64,000 nucleotides of DNA from Pseudomonas fluorescens (GTDB taxonomy: Bacteria > Pseudomonadota > Gammaproteobacteria > Pseudomonadales > Pseudomonadaceae): the NCBI RefSeq assembly GCF_001648775.1, contig NZ_LVEJ01000028.1, forward strand, positions 134,269 through 198,268, read 5' to 3'. Under the pieces are notes generated by a model. The model saw nothing but the letters and a program-made list of their open reading frames with translations, had not been told where the DNA came from and ran no database searches. The stretch's first letter is position 1; each line of letters starts with the position of its first letter. The translations under genes were made by a program, and so were the position numbers. Shown here piece after piece: positions 8,674-17,997 of this stretch.

Positions 8674-10038
8674 ATGAACACACAACTCAAACCCACGCTG
8701 GGCACCTTGCACCTGTGGGGCATCGCCGTCGGACTGGTGATTTCCGGCGAGTACTTCGGCTGGAGTTACGGCTGGGGTGTGGCCGGCACGCTGGGGTTTC
8801 TGGTGACCTCATTCATGGTCGCGACCATGTACACCTGCTTTATCTTCAGTTTCACCGAACTGACGACGGCAATTCCCCATGCCGGCGGGCCGTTTGCCTA
8901 CAGCCGCCGTGCGTTCGGCGAGAAGGGAGGATTGATTGCCGGACTGGCAACGCTGATCGAATTCGTTTTCGCTCCGCCGGCGATTGCCTTGGCGATTGGC
9001 GCTTATCTGAATGTGCAATTCCCCGCGCTCGACCCGAAACATGCGGCGGTCGGCGCGTATATCGTCTTCATGGGTTTGAACATTCTCGGCGTGAAACTGG
9101 CCGCGACATTCGAGTTGATCGTCTGCGTGCTGGCCGTCGCTGAACTGTTGGTATTCATGGGCGTGGTCGCGCCGGCGTTCAGCTTCAGCAATTTCGCCCT
9201 CAATGGCTGGGCCGGTTCCGATGTGTTCGGCGCACCGGCGATTGCCGGGATGTTCGCGGCGATTCCGTTTGCGATCTGGTTCTTCCTCGCCATCGAAGGC
9301 GCGGCCATGGCCGCCGAAGAAGCCAAGGATCCGAAACGCACGATCCCCAAGGCTTACATCAGCGGCATTCTGACCCTGGTGTTGCTGGCGATGGGTGTGA
9401 TGTTTTTTGCCGGCGGCGTCGGTGACTGGCGCACCTTGGCCAACATCAACGACCCGCTGCCGCAGGCGATGAAAACCGTGGTCGGCGACAACTCCGGCTG
9501 GCTGCACATGCTGGTGTGGATCGGCCTGTTCGGTCTGGTCGCGAGTTTCCATGGGATCATCCTCGGCTACTCGCGCCAATTCTTCGCCCTCGCCCGCGCC
9601 GGTTACCTGCCGGCTTCGCTGGCAAAATTGTCGCGCTTCCAGACGCCGCACCGGGCGATCATCGTCGGCGGCATCATCGGCATCGCCGCGATCTACAGCG
9701 ACGGTTTGATCAACCTCGGCGGCATGACCCTCACTGCCGCGATGATCACCATGGCGGTGTTCGGGGCGATCGTGATGTACATCATGAGCATGCTCAGCCT
9801 GTTCAAACTGCGTAAATCGGAGCCGAACCTGGAGCGCACTTTCCGCGCGCCGTGCTATCCGTTGATTCCGCTGATCGCGCTGGTATTGGCAGTGGTGTGC
9901 CTGGTGGCGATGGCGTGGTTCAACGCGCTGATCGGGCTGATCTTCCTCGGTTTCATGGCCGTCGGTTTCGGCTACTTCCTGCTCACCGGTCAACTGCGCG
10001 CCAATGCTCCGGCCGATGCGATGCTGACAGGTCATTGA
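8674..10038 (+). CDS. eat: APC-family permease, probably ethanolamine permease
   Basis: This 454-residue transporter has about twelve membrane helices. The N-terminal LWGIAVGLVISGEYFGWSYG segment is characteristic of the ethanolamine permease branch of the amino acid-polyamine-organocation superfamily. It would carry ethanolamine or a similar amine across the inner membrane. The ATG at 8674 follows AGGGAG at good spacing. No eutBC (ethanolamine ammonia-lyase) genes lie beside it, so the substrate rests on family resemblance only. The gene is divergent from kdpF. Confidence 0.85.
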   Translation: MNTQLKPTLGTLHLWGIAVGLVISGEYFGWSYGWGVAGTLGFLVTSFMVATMYTCFIFSFTELTTAIPHAGGPFAYSRRAFGEKGGLIAGLATLIEFVFAPPAIALAIGAYLNVQFPALDPKHAAVGAYIVFMGLNILGVKLAATFELIVCVLAVAELLVFMGVVAPAFSFSNFALNGWAGSDVFGAPAIAGMFAAIPFAIWFFLAIEGAAMAAEEAKDPKRTIPKAYISGILTLVLLAMGVMFFAGGVGDWRTLANINDPLPQAMKTVVGDNSGWLHMLVWIGLFGLVASFHGIILGYSRQFFALARAGYLPASLAKLSRFQTPHRAIIVGGIIGIAAIYSDGLINLGGMTLTAAMITMAVFGAIVMYIMSMLSLFKLRKSEPNLERTFRAPCYPLIPLIALVLAVVCLVAMAWFNALIGLIFLGFMAVGFGYFLLTGQLRANAPADAMLTGH

Positions 10039-10167
10039 GGGATTTCGGGTGTACCGGGTGCAAGCGGCCTAGAATGGAACCACTGCGAAGTCACTTCGCT
10101 CAAACGTGGTATGCAGCGTCGCACGGCGAAATCCTCGTCCGTCGATCTGCCTTTAAGGAGAGCCGTT

Positions 10168-10335
10168 ATGCCTTGGTATGCCTGGTTGATTCTGGTCGTT
10201 GCAATCGGCTCGATCGTTGGCGGTTTGATGATGCTGCGCGACACCGCCAACAAGGTCGAACTGACCGATGAAGAGCGCAAACGCGTGGCTGAACGCAACG
10301 CCGAAGCTGACGCGAAAGAAGCGCAAGACCGCTGA
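10168..10335 (+). CDS. Small membrane protein, DUF2897-like
   Basis: This 55-residue protein has one N-terminal membrane helix (PWYAWLILVVAIGSIVGGLM) followed by a highly charged Glu/Lys/Arg-rich tail. AAGGAG lies before the ATG at 10168. It resembles the small DUF2897 proteins of pseudomonads, whose function is not known. It is followed at once by a strong intrinsic terminator, so it is a short single transcript or the tail of the permease message. Confidence 0.8.
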   Translation: MPWYAWLILVVAIGSIVGGLMMLRDTANKVELTDEERKRVAERNAEADAKEAQDR

Positions 10336-10336
10336 C

Positions 10337-10370
10337 AAAAACCCCGCCTGATCAGGCGGGGTTTGTTTTT
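10337..10370 (+). terminator. Intrinsic terminator after the small membrane protein gene
   Basis: ACCCCGCCTG and CAGGCGGGGT form an almost perfect GC-rich stem followed by TTGTTTTT on the plus strand, two bases after the stop codon region of the DUF2897-like gene. Confidence 0.92.
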
Positions 10371-10473
10371 GCGAGCACGATTGGACTTATCTGCATGCTT
10401 TTTAGAAGTAGAAGTACAGTCACCATTTAATTTTCAGTGGTTAAGATGGGGGCATTGTTGCGGAGAGCTCCAC

Positions 10474-11028
10474 ATGCGTTACACGCAGGACCATAAAGCC
10501 CAGACCCATCAGCGCATCATCAAGGAAGCCTCGGCGCGATTTCGCAAGGACGGAATCGGTGCCACCGGCCTGCAACCCTTGATGAAAGCACTGGGGCTGA
10601 CCCATGGCGGTTTCTATTCGCACTTCAAGTCCAAGGACGAGTTGGTGGAGAAGGCCTTGCAGGAGGCCGGCAACCAGGTCGATGGGTTATGTGCCGAGAT
10701 TTTTTCCCAAGACAACCCTCTCGATGTCTTTATCGAGACATATCTGTCCGAATGGCATCAAACGTCCCCGCATGAAGGCTGCCCGCTGCCGACCATTTCT
10801 TCGGAACTGGGCCTGCGCGGACAGCCGAGCACCACCAGTGACACGCTACTCAAGGCACGTCTGGAGCAGATCGAGAACAACCTCGAAGGCGAGAGCAGCG
10901 CCGATCGCGCGATTGTCATCATGTCGACCCTGGTCGGCGCGCTGCTGCTGTCGCGCAGTGTCGCGGATGCCGAGTTTGCGCAAAGCATCCTCGACGTCAC
11001 CCGCGATCACCTCAAGAACCGGGACTAA
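10474..11028 (+). CDS. TetR/AcrR-family transcriptional regulator
   Basis: This 184-residue protein has an N-terminal helix-turn-helix (about residues 9-55) with the TetR pattern GIGATGLQPLMKALGLTHGG then FYSHFKSKDEL, and an all-helical ligand-binding C-terminal part. The ATG at 10474 follows GGAGAG. It is convergent with the ketoacyl-synthase gene and the two stop codons overlap by three bases. It is a candidate repressor of the neighbouring SDR/ketoacyl-synthase pair. The inducer is unknown. Confidence 0.9.
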   Translation: MRYTQDHKAQTHQRIIKEASARFRKDGIGATGLQPLMKALGLTHGGFYSHFKSKDELVEKALQEAGNQVDGLCAEIFSQDNPLDVFIETYLSEWHQTSPHEGCPLPTISSELGLRGQPSTTSDTLLKARLEQIENNLEGESSADRAIVIMSTLVGALLLSRSVADAEFAQSILDVTRDHLKNRD

Positions 11029-12299
11029 GCCTGCCAGCGCTTGAACAATACGCTGGCATTGACCCCGCCGAAGCCAAAACCGTTGGACAGTGCATATTCG
11101 ATCGGAATTGACCGCGCCTCGCCATGGACGATATCCACACCTGCGCTCGCCGGATCGGGATTGTCGAAGTTCAGTGTTGGCGGCACCACCTGATCACGGA
11201 TTGCCAATAGCGTGAAAATCGCTTCAAGCCCACCGGCAGCGCCGAGCAAATGCCCAGTGGCGGATTTGGTCGAAGTCACGGCGATTTTATTCTGCGTGCC
11301 AAACAACGCTTTGATCGCCGCCAGTTCGCCGAGGTCGCCCACTGGCGTCGAGGTCGCGTGAGCATTGAGGTGTTGCACCTGATCCGGTTTGATACCCGCC
11401 TGTGCCAGTGCCAGCGTCATCGCCCGCCGCGCACCACTGCCGTCTTCAGGCCCGGCCGTCAGGTGATAGGCGTCGGCGCTGGTGCCATAACCAACCAGCT
11501 CCGCCAGCGGTGTCGCGCCACGCGCCAAGGCATGCTCGAGGGATTCAATCACCAACAGGCCCGCGCCCTCGCCCATCACGAAGCCGTCGCGCCCGCTGTC
11601 GAACGGCCGCGAGGCGCGCTGCGGGGTGTCGTTGTAACCGCTGGACAGGGCCCGCGCTGCCGCGAAGCCCGCCAGACTGACCCGGTCGATGCAGGCTTCC
11701 GCCCCGCCGCACACCGCGATGTCGGCTTCACCGGCTCGAATCAGACGCGCGGCATCTCCTATCGCTTGAACACCAGCAGCACAGGCCGTCACCGGAGCAC
11801 CCAGTGGCCCCTTCAGACCATGCTGGATCGAGACATGCCCGGCAGCCAGATTGACCAGGAAGGATGGAATAGTGAACGGTGACAAACGCCGAGGACCACG
11901 ACTGTCGGTCGTGCGTACGGCGTCGGCAATCGCACCGAAACCACCGACACCGGAACCGATGATCGTTGCGGTACGCTCCTGGCTTTTGCTTTCTGAAGGA
12001 TGCCAGTCAGCCTGCTCCAGCGCCTGCCGTGCAGCCTCCATGGCGAACAGAATGAAGCGGTCCATCTTCTTCTGTTCCTTGGGTGGCGTGGCGCGATCCG
12101 GATCAAATCCTGCTTCAGCGTCCTCCTCCAGCGTCGGCACCGCGCCGCCGACTCGTGTGGGTAAATCAGCGACCGTTGCCTCAGGCAAGTTACGCAAACC
12201 AGAACGCCCGGCCAGCAAACGCTGCCATACGACTTCAAGATCGCTGCCCAAGGGTGAAACCAGGCCCATGCCCGTGACGACTATTCGACGCGAATCCAT
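11025..12299 (-). CDS. Beta-ketoacyl-ACP synthase II-like (FabF family)
   Basis: This 424-residue condensing enzyme has the thiolase fold. The nucleophile Cys lies in VTACAAG (about residue 169), with the two active-site histidines in NAHATSTPVGD and SATGHLLGAAGG, and the C-terminal NGFGFGGVNAS motif. The family condenses malonyl-ACP with acyl-ACP. The start at 12299 (MDSRRIVVTGMG) has GAGGT upstream. The gene follows the SDR gene by 22 bp, so the two form an operon. No acyl carrier protein or malonyltransferase is nearby, so this is a second, specialised synthase rather than the core fab gene. Confidence 0.88.
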   Translation of the reverse strand: MDSRRIVVTGMGLVSPLGSDLEVVWQRLLAGRSGLRNLPEATVADLPTRVGGAVPTLEEDAEAGFDPDRATPPKEQKKMDRFILFAMEAARQALEQADWHPSESKSQERTATIIGSGVGGFGAIADAVRTTDSRGPRRLSPFTIPSFLVNLAAGHVSIQHGLKGPLGAPVTACAAGVQAIGDAARLIRAGEADIAVCGGAEACIDRVSLAGFAAARALSSGYNDTPQRASRPFDSGRDGFVMGEGAGLLVIESLEHALARGATPLAELVGYGTSADAYHLTAGPEDGSGARRAMTLALAQAGIKPDQVQHLNAHATSTPVGDLGELAAIKALFGTQNKIAVTSTKSATGHLLGAAGGLEAIFTLLAIRDQVVPPTLNFDNPDPASAGVDIVHGEARSIPIEYALSNGFGFGGVNASVLFKRWQA

Positions 12300-12321
12300 A
12301 CCGTGGTGACCTCTGATCAAT

Positions 12322-13125
12322 TCAATTGCCGGACTTGTAGCGTTGGGCTGCGGAACTGCGGGAAAGGTTCGGTGCCATGACATGGCGAGCAGCAACAAAT
12401 GCGTGCCATTCTCCAGCGTCAGGCAGCGAAGGAATGGTGATCAATTCGCCCTGATCCAGACCCGCAAGCGCCGCATCGACCATCTCGCCCGCCTCCATGA
12501 CCATTTCTGCCGGAATGCCACTCGCATCGATACCGGAGCGCTCCCAGATTTCAGTGCGGGTTACACCAGGCAGCACAGCCTGAATCTGCACGCCGGTGCC
12601 TTCGAGTTCAGTGTTCAGTGACTGGGTCAGGCTCAGTACATAAGCTTTGCTGGCGCTGTAGGTTGCATTGAAGCGTTCCGGAAACAACGCCACCACCGAG
12701 GCGATATTGATGATCGTGCCACGACCGGCCTTGGCGAAACTGGCGGCTGCCGCCGAGGCCAGACGCGTGACAGCGGTGATGTTCAACTGGATCAGTCGCT
12801 CCAACTGGTCCATATCGGCGTTGGCCAGCAATCCGTCCGCCGCCACACCGGCGTTATTGACCAGCAAACTAATGCTGGAATCGCTGCGAAGACGTTGTTC
12901 GAGTTTGAGCACGTCATCCTTCTGTGTCAGATCGGCCTTGAGCACTTCAACCTGGACGCCATGGGCTTCACGTAATTGGCTAGCAGCACTTTCCAGACGG
13001 TCCTTGTCACGGGCAACCAGCAGCAGATCAAAGCCACGCGCCGCCAGGCGCTGAGCATAAACCGCACCGATACCCGACGATGCGCCGGTGACGAGAGCAG
13101 TACCTTGGGAGTGTGCGGAATTCAT
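12322..13125 (-). CDS. Short-chain dehydrogenase/reductase
   Basis: This 267-residue classical SDR has the cofactor motif TGASSGIG (about 14-21), NNAG (about 91-94) and the catalytic YSASK (about 156-160) with an upstream Ser. ATG at 13125 with AGGAG. It could reduce a 3-ketoacyl product of the adjacent synthase, which is inferred from the pairing. It is the first gene of the two-gene minus-strand operon and faces a 215 bp upstream region with paired repeats. Confidence 0.88.
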   Translation of the reverse strand: MNSAHSQGTALVTGASSGIGAVYAQRLAARGFDLLLVARDKDRLESAASQLREAHGVQVEVLKADLTQKDDVLKLEQRLRSDSSISLLVNNAGVAADGLLANADMDQLERLIQLNITAVTRLASAAAASFAKAGRGTIINIASVVALFPERFNATYSASKAYVLSLTQSLNTELEGTGVQIQAVLPGVTRTEIWERSGIDASGIPAEMVMEAGEMVDAALAGLDQGELITIPSLPDAGEWHAFVAARHVMAPNLSRSSAAQRYKSGN

Positions 13126-13196
13126 GAGAGTGCTCCTGGAATGCTTGATGAAGGAAGTTGCCGATGAGACGTGTCGGCTCGACGCCCCGGAAAATT

Positions 13197-13237
13197 ATTA
13201 TAGGCATAATCTAACGGCAATATGATAGCCATAATTT
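13197..13237 (-). promoter_or_regulatory. Possible operator/promoter of the SDR - ketoacyl synthase operon
   Basis: Two imperfect 16 bp direct repeats (ATTATAGGCATAATCT at 13197 and ATGATAGCCATAATTT at 13222) are spaced 25 bp apart in a locally AT-rich stretch about 70-110 bp before the SDR start. On the minus strand the first repeat contains TATAAT, a perfect -10 hexamer. A regulator binding the repeats would cover the promoter. The nearby TetR protein is the obvious candidate. Confidence 0.45.
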
Positions 13238-13295
13238 TACATCGTCCGACGGGTGCCCTCTCCACTCCTACCCGCAGCCAAGCACTGCGCCAAAT

Positions 13296-13320
13296 GAAAA
13301 AGGCCGGTCAATGACCGGCC
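13296..13320 (-). terminator. Intrinsic terminator of the comEA-like gene
   Basis: GGCCGGTCA and TGACCGGCC form a tight stem. On the minus strand it is followed by TTTTTCATTT, 20 bp after the stop codon of the helix-hairpin-helix protein gene. Confidence 0.85.
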
Positions 13321-13340
13321 TCTTGGCTTATACACTCAGC

Positions 13341-13676
13341 TTAGTTGACTTCCAGCTTGTCACGGTTGCGATCAAGGATCGCCTTGCCGATACCCTTCAC
13401 TTCCAGCAACTCATCTACCGATGAAAACGGCCCGTTTGTTTCCCGATATGCAACAATCGCCTTCGCCTTCGCTTCACCTACTCCGGCCAGCTCTTTTTGC
13501 AGCGTTGCCGCATCGGCATCGTTGAGATCGACTTTTGCGCTTTGTCCAGGTGCTGCTGTATCCATCACCAAAGGCGCTTTGGGTGACTCCGCTGGCGCCG
13601 AGGGTGCGGCGATCGCAGCAATCGAAGCGCTGGCAAGGAAAGCAAAAATCAGAGAACAGAAGTAACCGGTACGCAT
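13341..13676 (-). CDS. ComEA-like helix-hairpin-helix DNA-binding protein, exported
   Basis: This 111-residue protein begins with a signal peptide (MRTGYFCSLIFAFLASASIA, cleavage likely near AIAAPS). After a Pro/Ala linker it has two helix-hairpin-helix motifs, VDLNDADAATLQKELAGVG and a second around VDELLEVKGIGKAIL. It resembles ComEA, which binds incoming DNA in the periplasm. The ATG at 13676 has GGAG. A gene of this type also flanks wbpM in P. aeruginosa, so it marks the conserved edge of the O-antigen locus. Confidence 0.88.
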   Translation of the reverse strand: MRTGYFCSLIFAFLASASIAAIAAPSAPAESPKAPLVMDTAAPGQSAKVDLNDADAATLQKELAGVGEAKAKAIVAYRETNGPFSSVDELLEVKGIGKAILDRNRDKLEVN

Positions 13677-13786
13677 TTTTGACGCTCCATCATCGTTTGA
13701 GAAAGCAGCTTTTCCGAAGCTGCTCTCCAAACGTAGGTCATGATGGGTGTATGTCAAAAATGCGAGCGTTACAGAATGTGAAACAA

Positions 13787-15781
13787 TCAGGGCTCGAGAC
13801 GACGTTGCTGATAGATCCAGTCGACAATTTCGCCATCGGGGGTGTAGCCGCTGACGGTTTCGCGCAATAACTGGCGAACGCGCGAATAATCATCTTCATC
13901 AACCGCCGCCAACAAATTGGCCAACCTGACCTTTAACACTTCCCAAGGCAGATGATCCTCATTGGCCGTCATGATCATCGGATGCGGCGTTGCAGCAACG
14001 TTGTCACCGATCAACAGCTCTTCATAGAGCTTTTCACCTGGACGCAATCCCGTGAACTCGATGGAAATGTCGCCCTGCGGATTGCGATCGGAACGAATAC
14101 TCAAACCGGACAAGTGGATCATCTTCTCTGCCAGTTCGACGATTTTCACCGGCTCGCCCATGTCCAGCACAAACACATCGCCACCCAGCCCCATTGAACC
14201 GGCCTGAATAACGAGCTGCGCGGCTTCGGGGATGGTCATGAAATAACGGGTTATCTTCGGATGAGTGACGGTCAGCGGCCCGCCGGACTTGATCTGGCTG
14301 TGGAACAACGGGATAACCGACCCGGAGGAGCCCAACACATTGCCGAAGCGAACCATCGTGAAACGGGTTTTGTTAACCCGGGAAACTTTTGCATTGTCTC
14401 CGAACAACACTGGCGCGACTTCACGACTGAGCGCCTGAAGCGTCAACTCCGCCAAGCGCTTGGTACTGCCCATGACATTAGTGGGCCGCACCGCCTTATC
14501 GGTCGAGATCAGCACAAAATTCGCTACGCCGGATTGCAAGGCAGCCTGAGCTGTATTGAGCGTTCCGATCGCATTGTTCAGTACACCTTCGGCGATGTTG
14601 TGTTCGACCATGGGCACATGCTTGTAGGCGGCCGCATGATAAACCGTGTCAACCTTCCAGGTTTTCATCACATCGAGCAATTTGTCCTGGTGGCGTATGG
14701 ACCCGAGTATGGGAAGCAATCGAACCGGCGCCGACTCTCGAGAGCTGCGTTGCTCCAGCTCTGAAAGAATGTTGTAGAGATTGAATTCACTGTGTTCGAA
14801 CAACAGAAGCGCGGTTGGCTCCAACGCAAAAATCTGCCGACACAGCTCCGAACCGATCGAACCACCGGCACCTGTGACCATGACAGTCTTGCCTTTGATA
14901 CAACGCTCCAAAAGATCAGGCTGAGCTGGAACGGCATCGCGCCCCAGCAGGTCTGCAATATCGACTTCCTGAATATCTTCGACCTTGACCCGGCCACTCG
15001 CCAGATCGGAAAAATTCGGCACACTGCGAACATGCAGTGGAAAGCCTTCCAGCAAGTTGAGAATTTCCCGGCGACGAGCACGAGTCGACGATGGCAACGC
15101 GAGAAGGATTTCCTGCGCGCCTGTGACGTCGATCATCTGCTGTATATGCTTGGGTTTGTAGACCTGCAGGCCCGAGATCGAGCGATCGGAAATACCCGGG
15201 TCATCATCGATAAAGGCAACAGGGCGCATAACGCGCCCCATGCGCAGTGCGGCAACGAGTTGATTGCCTGCAACACCTGCGCCGTATATCGCAACTTTGG
15301 TCAGACCATCGTCACGGTTGGCAAAAGGAACATGCTGCGCGGCTGTAAACCAGTCCCCCATGAAGTATTGCCGCATACATAACCGCAATCCTCCAATGAT
15401 GACCAGGCTCAACCACCAGTAATTGAAAATGATCGAGCGAGGCACAACCGCTTCGTGATTGCTGTACCAATAAACGACTACGGCCAAAATCAGCGAAGAT
15501 AAACTGACAGCCTTGATAATCGCGATCAGTGCATCGTTGCCGAAATAGCGCATGACGGCACGGTACATGCCGAAGCGAATGAACAATGGAATGGCCACAA
15601 CAGGGGCGCAGACGAACAGCCAGAAGTGGACTTTGAAGGGGTTGTACATATCATCGATACCCAAGCGCACGATGAACGCCAACCACAAAGCCATCCAGAC
15701 CAGAAAAATGTCTGTGCCAACCTGTATCAGTCGTTTGCGCCGCCGTGGAAGCCCAACGAGACGCTCTCTGACCTTGTCCAT
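13787..15781 (-). CDS. wbpM: WbpM, UDP-GlcNAc C4,C6-dehydratase (membrane)
   Basis: This 664-residue inner-membrane enzyme has four N-terminal helices (about 22-135), a degenerate nucleotide-binding domain with GAGVAG (167-172), then the catalytic extended SDR domain with TGAGGSIG (303-310) and the STDKAV...M..K motif in which Met replaces the usual catalytic Tyr. This is typical of the WbpM/PglF family, which makes UDP-4-keto-6-deoxy-GlcNAc for O-antigen. A GTG five codons upstream (15796) is possible. The ATG at 15781 is chosen because MDKVRERLVGLPRR lines up with the start of P. aeruginosa WbpM and gives almost the same length. Confidence 0.95.
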   Translation of the reverse strand: MDKVRERLVGLPRRRKRLIQVGTDIFLVWMALWLAFIVRLGIDDMYNPFKVHFWLFVCAPVVAIPLFIRFGMYRAVMRYFGNDALIAIIKAVSLSSLILAVVVYWYSNHEAVVPRSIIFNYWWLSLVIIGGLRLCMRQYFMGDWFTAAQHVPFANRDDGLTKVAIYGAGVAGNQLVAALRMGRVMRPVAFIDDDPGISDRSISGLQVYKPKHIQQMIDVTGAQEILLALPSSTRARRREILNLLEGFPLHVRSVPNFSDLASGRVKVEDIQEVDIADLLGRDAVPAQPDLLERCIKGKTVMVTGAGGSIGSELCRQIFALEPTALLLFEHSEFNLYNILSELEQRSSRESAPVRLLPILGSIRHQDKLLDVMKTWKVDTVYHAAAYKHVPMVEHNIAEGVLNNAIGTLNTAQAALQSGVANFVLISTDKAVRPTNVMGSTKRLAELTLQALSREVAPVLFGDNAKVSRVNKTRFTMVRFGNVLGSSGSVIPLFHSQIKSGGPLTVTHPKITRYFMTIPEAAQLVIQAGSMGLGGDVFVLDMGEPVKIVELAEKMIHLSGLSIRSDRNPQGDISIEFTGLRPGEKLYEELLIGDNVAATPHPMIMTANEDHLPWEVLKVRLANLLAAVDEDDYSRVRQLLRETVSGYTPDGEIVDWIYQQRRLEP

Positions 15782-15865
15782 TAACTCTTCAAGCACTCCT
15801 GCATCCCTCTTTCAACTACTGATGCCCGTGGCGTAACACATCAACCCAGCGCCATTACTCTAAAC

Positions 15866-16915
15866 CTAAATAACAGTCTTGTTATCTTTACCGCTCTCCG
15901 CGGTCTGCTCAAGTTCGCCCGCATGAAATTTGACTGCGAGAATGACTAACGGGGGGTAGGCCAAAAGGACACCGCCTACGCCGCTTAAACCATAGTGTGT
16001 CACGGCTATAGCAATCGGCAGCAGCCAGCATAGATTGATCAGCCCGGTTGCGAGCGTCACCGGTAGATGTCGACCAAACTGCCTGGCGGCGAACTGATAG
16101 GCATGACTCCGATGCGCCTCATAAACCTTGTCCCCCCTCAGCAGACGACGAAACAGTGTGAGGGTAGCATCGACGATAAATACACCGAGCAGAATTAGCC
16201 ATCCCCAAAACAGCGCCGGGCTGCTCCACGCAGCCTGAAGAGATAATCCCCCCAGTACGATGCCGAGAAAGCCACTTCCCGCATCACCCATGAATATTTT
16301 TGCCGGCGGAAAATTCCAGCCCAGAAATCCCAGAACCGCAGCGGCCAGCAGCAACGGCGCCCAGACCAAATCAAACGCGCCTGACAGCCAGTACAAAATA
16401 CAGGCGCCAAGACACACGCAAACTGCCTCGACACTGGCTATCCCGTCTATACCGTCCATAAAGTTATAAAGATTGAGCAGCCATACAAGATAGAACGCTG
16501 CTAACACATGGCCAAACCACCCGAAGTCGAAAGCCCCCCCCCATATCTCGACGGCCGGCAATCCACCTAACCAGAACAGCAACCACGTTGATGCAGCGAA
16601 ATGCCCCAACAAACGCCAACGGGCCGCGATGTGTCCGTGATCATCCATAAATCCGATAACGGCGATCAGTGCTCCCCCTCCAGCAATCGCAAAAAACGCC
16701 GAAGACGACATTAGCCCTGCGAATAACAGCATTCCCAGCGCTAATGTAAACGCCAGGACAATTGCAACCCCGCCTCCTCGAGGAGTGGGGACCGAATGAG
16801 AGCTGCGGGCATTAGGAATATCCATCAGACTTCGAGACAGAGCGTAACGACGCAGCGTCCAAGTGAGGAAAAAAGACACGACAACGATGACAGGGATAAA
16901 CCAGCCATAACTCAT
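15866..16915 (-). CDS. wbpL: WbpL-like undecaprenyl-phosphate sugar-1-P transferase
   Basis: This 349-residue polytopic protein of the MraY/WecA family has about ten membrane helices. The polyprenyl-phosphate and Mg2+ motifs GFMDDHG, NFMDGIDGIAS and GDAGSGFLG and a cytosolic HRSHAYQ loop near the C-terminus are visible. It would start glycan synthesis by moving a HexNAc-1-P to undecaprenyl phosphate. In P. aeruginosa WbpL starts both the O-specific and common antigens. Its ATG overlaps the stop of the upstream epimerase gene (ATGA), so the two are translationally coupled. Confidence 0.92.
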   Translation of the reverse strand: MSYGWFIPVIVVVSFFLTWTLRRYALSRSLMDIPNARSSHSVPTPRGGGVAIVLAFTLALGMLLFAGLMSSSAFFAIAGGGALIAVIGFMDDHGHIAARWRLLGHFAASTWLLFWLGGLPAVEIWGGAFDFGWFGHVLAAFYLVWLLNLYNFMDGIDGIASVEAVCVCLGACILYWLSGAFDLVWAPLLLAAAVLGFLGWNFPPAKIFMGDAGSGFLGIVLGGLSLQAAWSSPALFWGWLILLGVFIVDATLTLFRRLLRGDKVYEAHRSHAYQFAARQFGRHLPVTLATGLINLCWLLPIAIAVTHYGLSGVGGVLLAYPPLVILAVKFHAGELEQTAESGKDNKTVI

Positions 16916-17883
16916 GATTTACGGGAATCCAGAAAATGTTGCGCCGTCAGGCTCAACGCTTTATCGAAGGTGACCGGAGGAGTCCAGCCTAATAATTGTC
17001 GGTTCTTACTGATATCAACCTGCAAGGACCCGAGAATACGATCCGACAACGCTCGCTGGCCCAGTAATGCTGCCGCACTGCTCATGAACGGGGCAGGTAT
17101 TGGCAACAATATGGCAGATTTGCCCAAGGCGCCCGCCAACTTGCGTAGTAACTGCGTGGTCGACACGTCCTCGCCGTCACTGACCAGGAACACTTGATTG
17201 GCGGCCGCTGGGTGATGGGAACAGGTCACGATAAGGTCCACCAGATTATCTATGGCGACGAGACTGCGGTGATTGTGGACAGCGCCAAACGGCAAGGGAA
17301 CGCCACGGTACAACCAGCGCATCATGCTGAGAAAGTTGGCTTTGACACCAGGCCCATAGACCAGCACAGGACGGATGATGACCACTTCCATGCCTGTGTC
17401 TGCAGCAAGCACCTGCAAGCCTTGCTCCGCCTCAAGCTTCGAGATCCCATAGGCGTCAATCGGAGCAGGTGCGTCATCGGCGTTGAATGCAATGCCCGAC
17501 TCAGTACCCTCACCGTTCACCTTGATTGAACTAATGAATATAAAACGCTTCACCCCGGACGCCGCAGCCTGGCGTGCGAGGTTCAAGGTAGCCTCGACAT
17601 TCACCTTGCGAAACGCAGCCAGCGGATCAGCAGAAACGTCATTCATGACGTGAACCCGCGCGGCAGCATGCACAACACAGTCGACGTCCTTCAGCACGTT
17701 ACTCAAGTCAAACGCTGCATCGAGACTGGTAATGGGTATCGAACGCACACCCAAGGGGAAACTCATAGACATATCCCTGACCGGCGCGATCACGGAATAC
17801 TCTGATAACAACGCCAATCGGTCGATTAACGCCCGCCCCACAAAACCGCTGCCGCCGGTAACCAGGAATGTCTTAAAGCTCAT
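16912..17883 (-). CDS. wbpV: WbpV/WbpK-like nucleotide-sugar epimerase/reductase
   Basis: This 323-residue extended SDR has the TGGSGFVG cofactor motif near the N-terminus and the catalytic YGISK. Position before wbpL and wbpM matches wbpV of P. aeruginosa O6, whose product is thought to act on the 4-keto sugar made by WbpM to give UDP-QuiNAc; WbpK would give UDP-FucNAc. The sequence alone does not decide which. The start at 17883 (MSFKTFLVTGG) is chosen over the ATG at 17922 because it sits at normal distance from the cofactor motif. Neither has a good SD. Confidence 0.8.
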   Translation of the reverse strand: MSFKTFLVTGGSGFVGRALIDRLALLSEYSVIAPVRDMSMSFPLGVRSIPITSLDAAFDLSNVLKDVDCVVHAAARVHVMNDVSADPLAAFRKVNVEATLNLARQAAASGVKRFIFISSIKVNGEGTESGIAFNADDAPAPIDAYGISKLEAEQGLQVLAADTGMEVVIIRPVLVYGPGVKANFLSMMRWLYRGVPLPFGAVHNHRSLVAIDNLVDLIVTCSHHPAAANQVFLVSDGEDVSTTQLLRKLAGALGKSAILLPIPAPFMSSAAALLGQRALSDRILGSLQVDISKNRQLLGWTPPVTFDKALSLTAQHFLDSRKS

Positions 17884-17997
17884 TGGTGACTGAAAGCTAC
17901 CTATCAACGTCGTCCTACCCATATAAATAGTTTAGGAAGCAAACCACGCCGACTTCAATTCTAAAGAGTGGTCGAATATTCAATCTTCTAGACGTAA

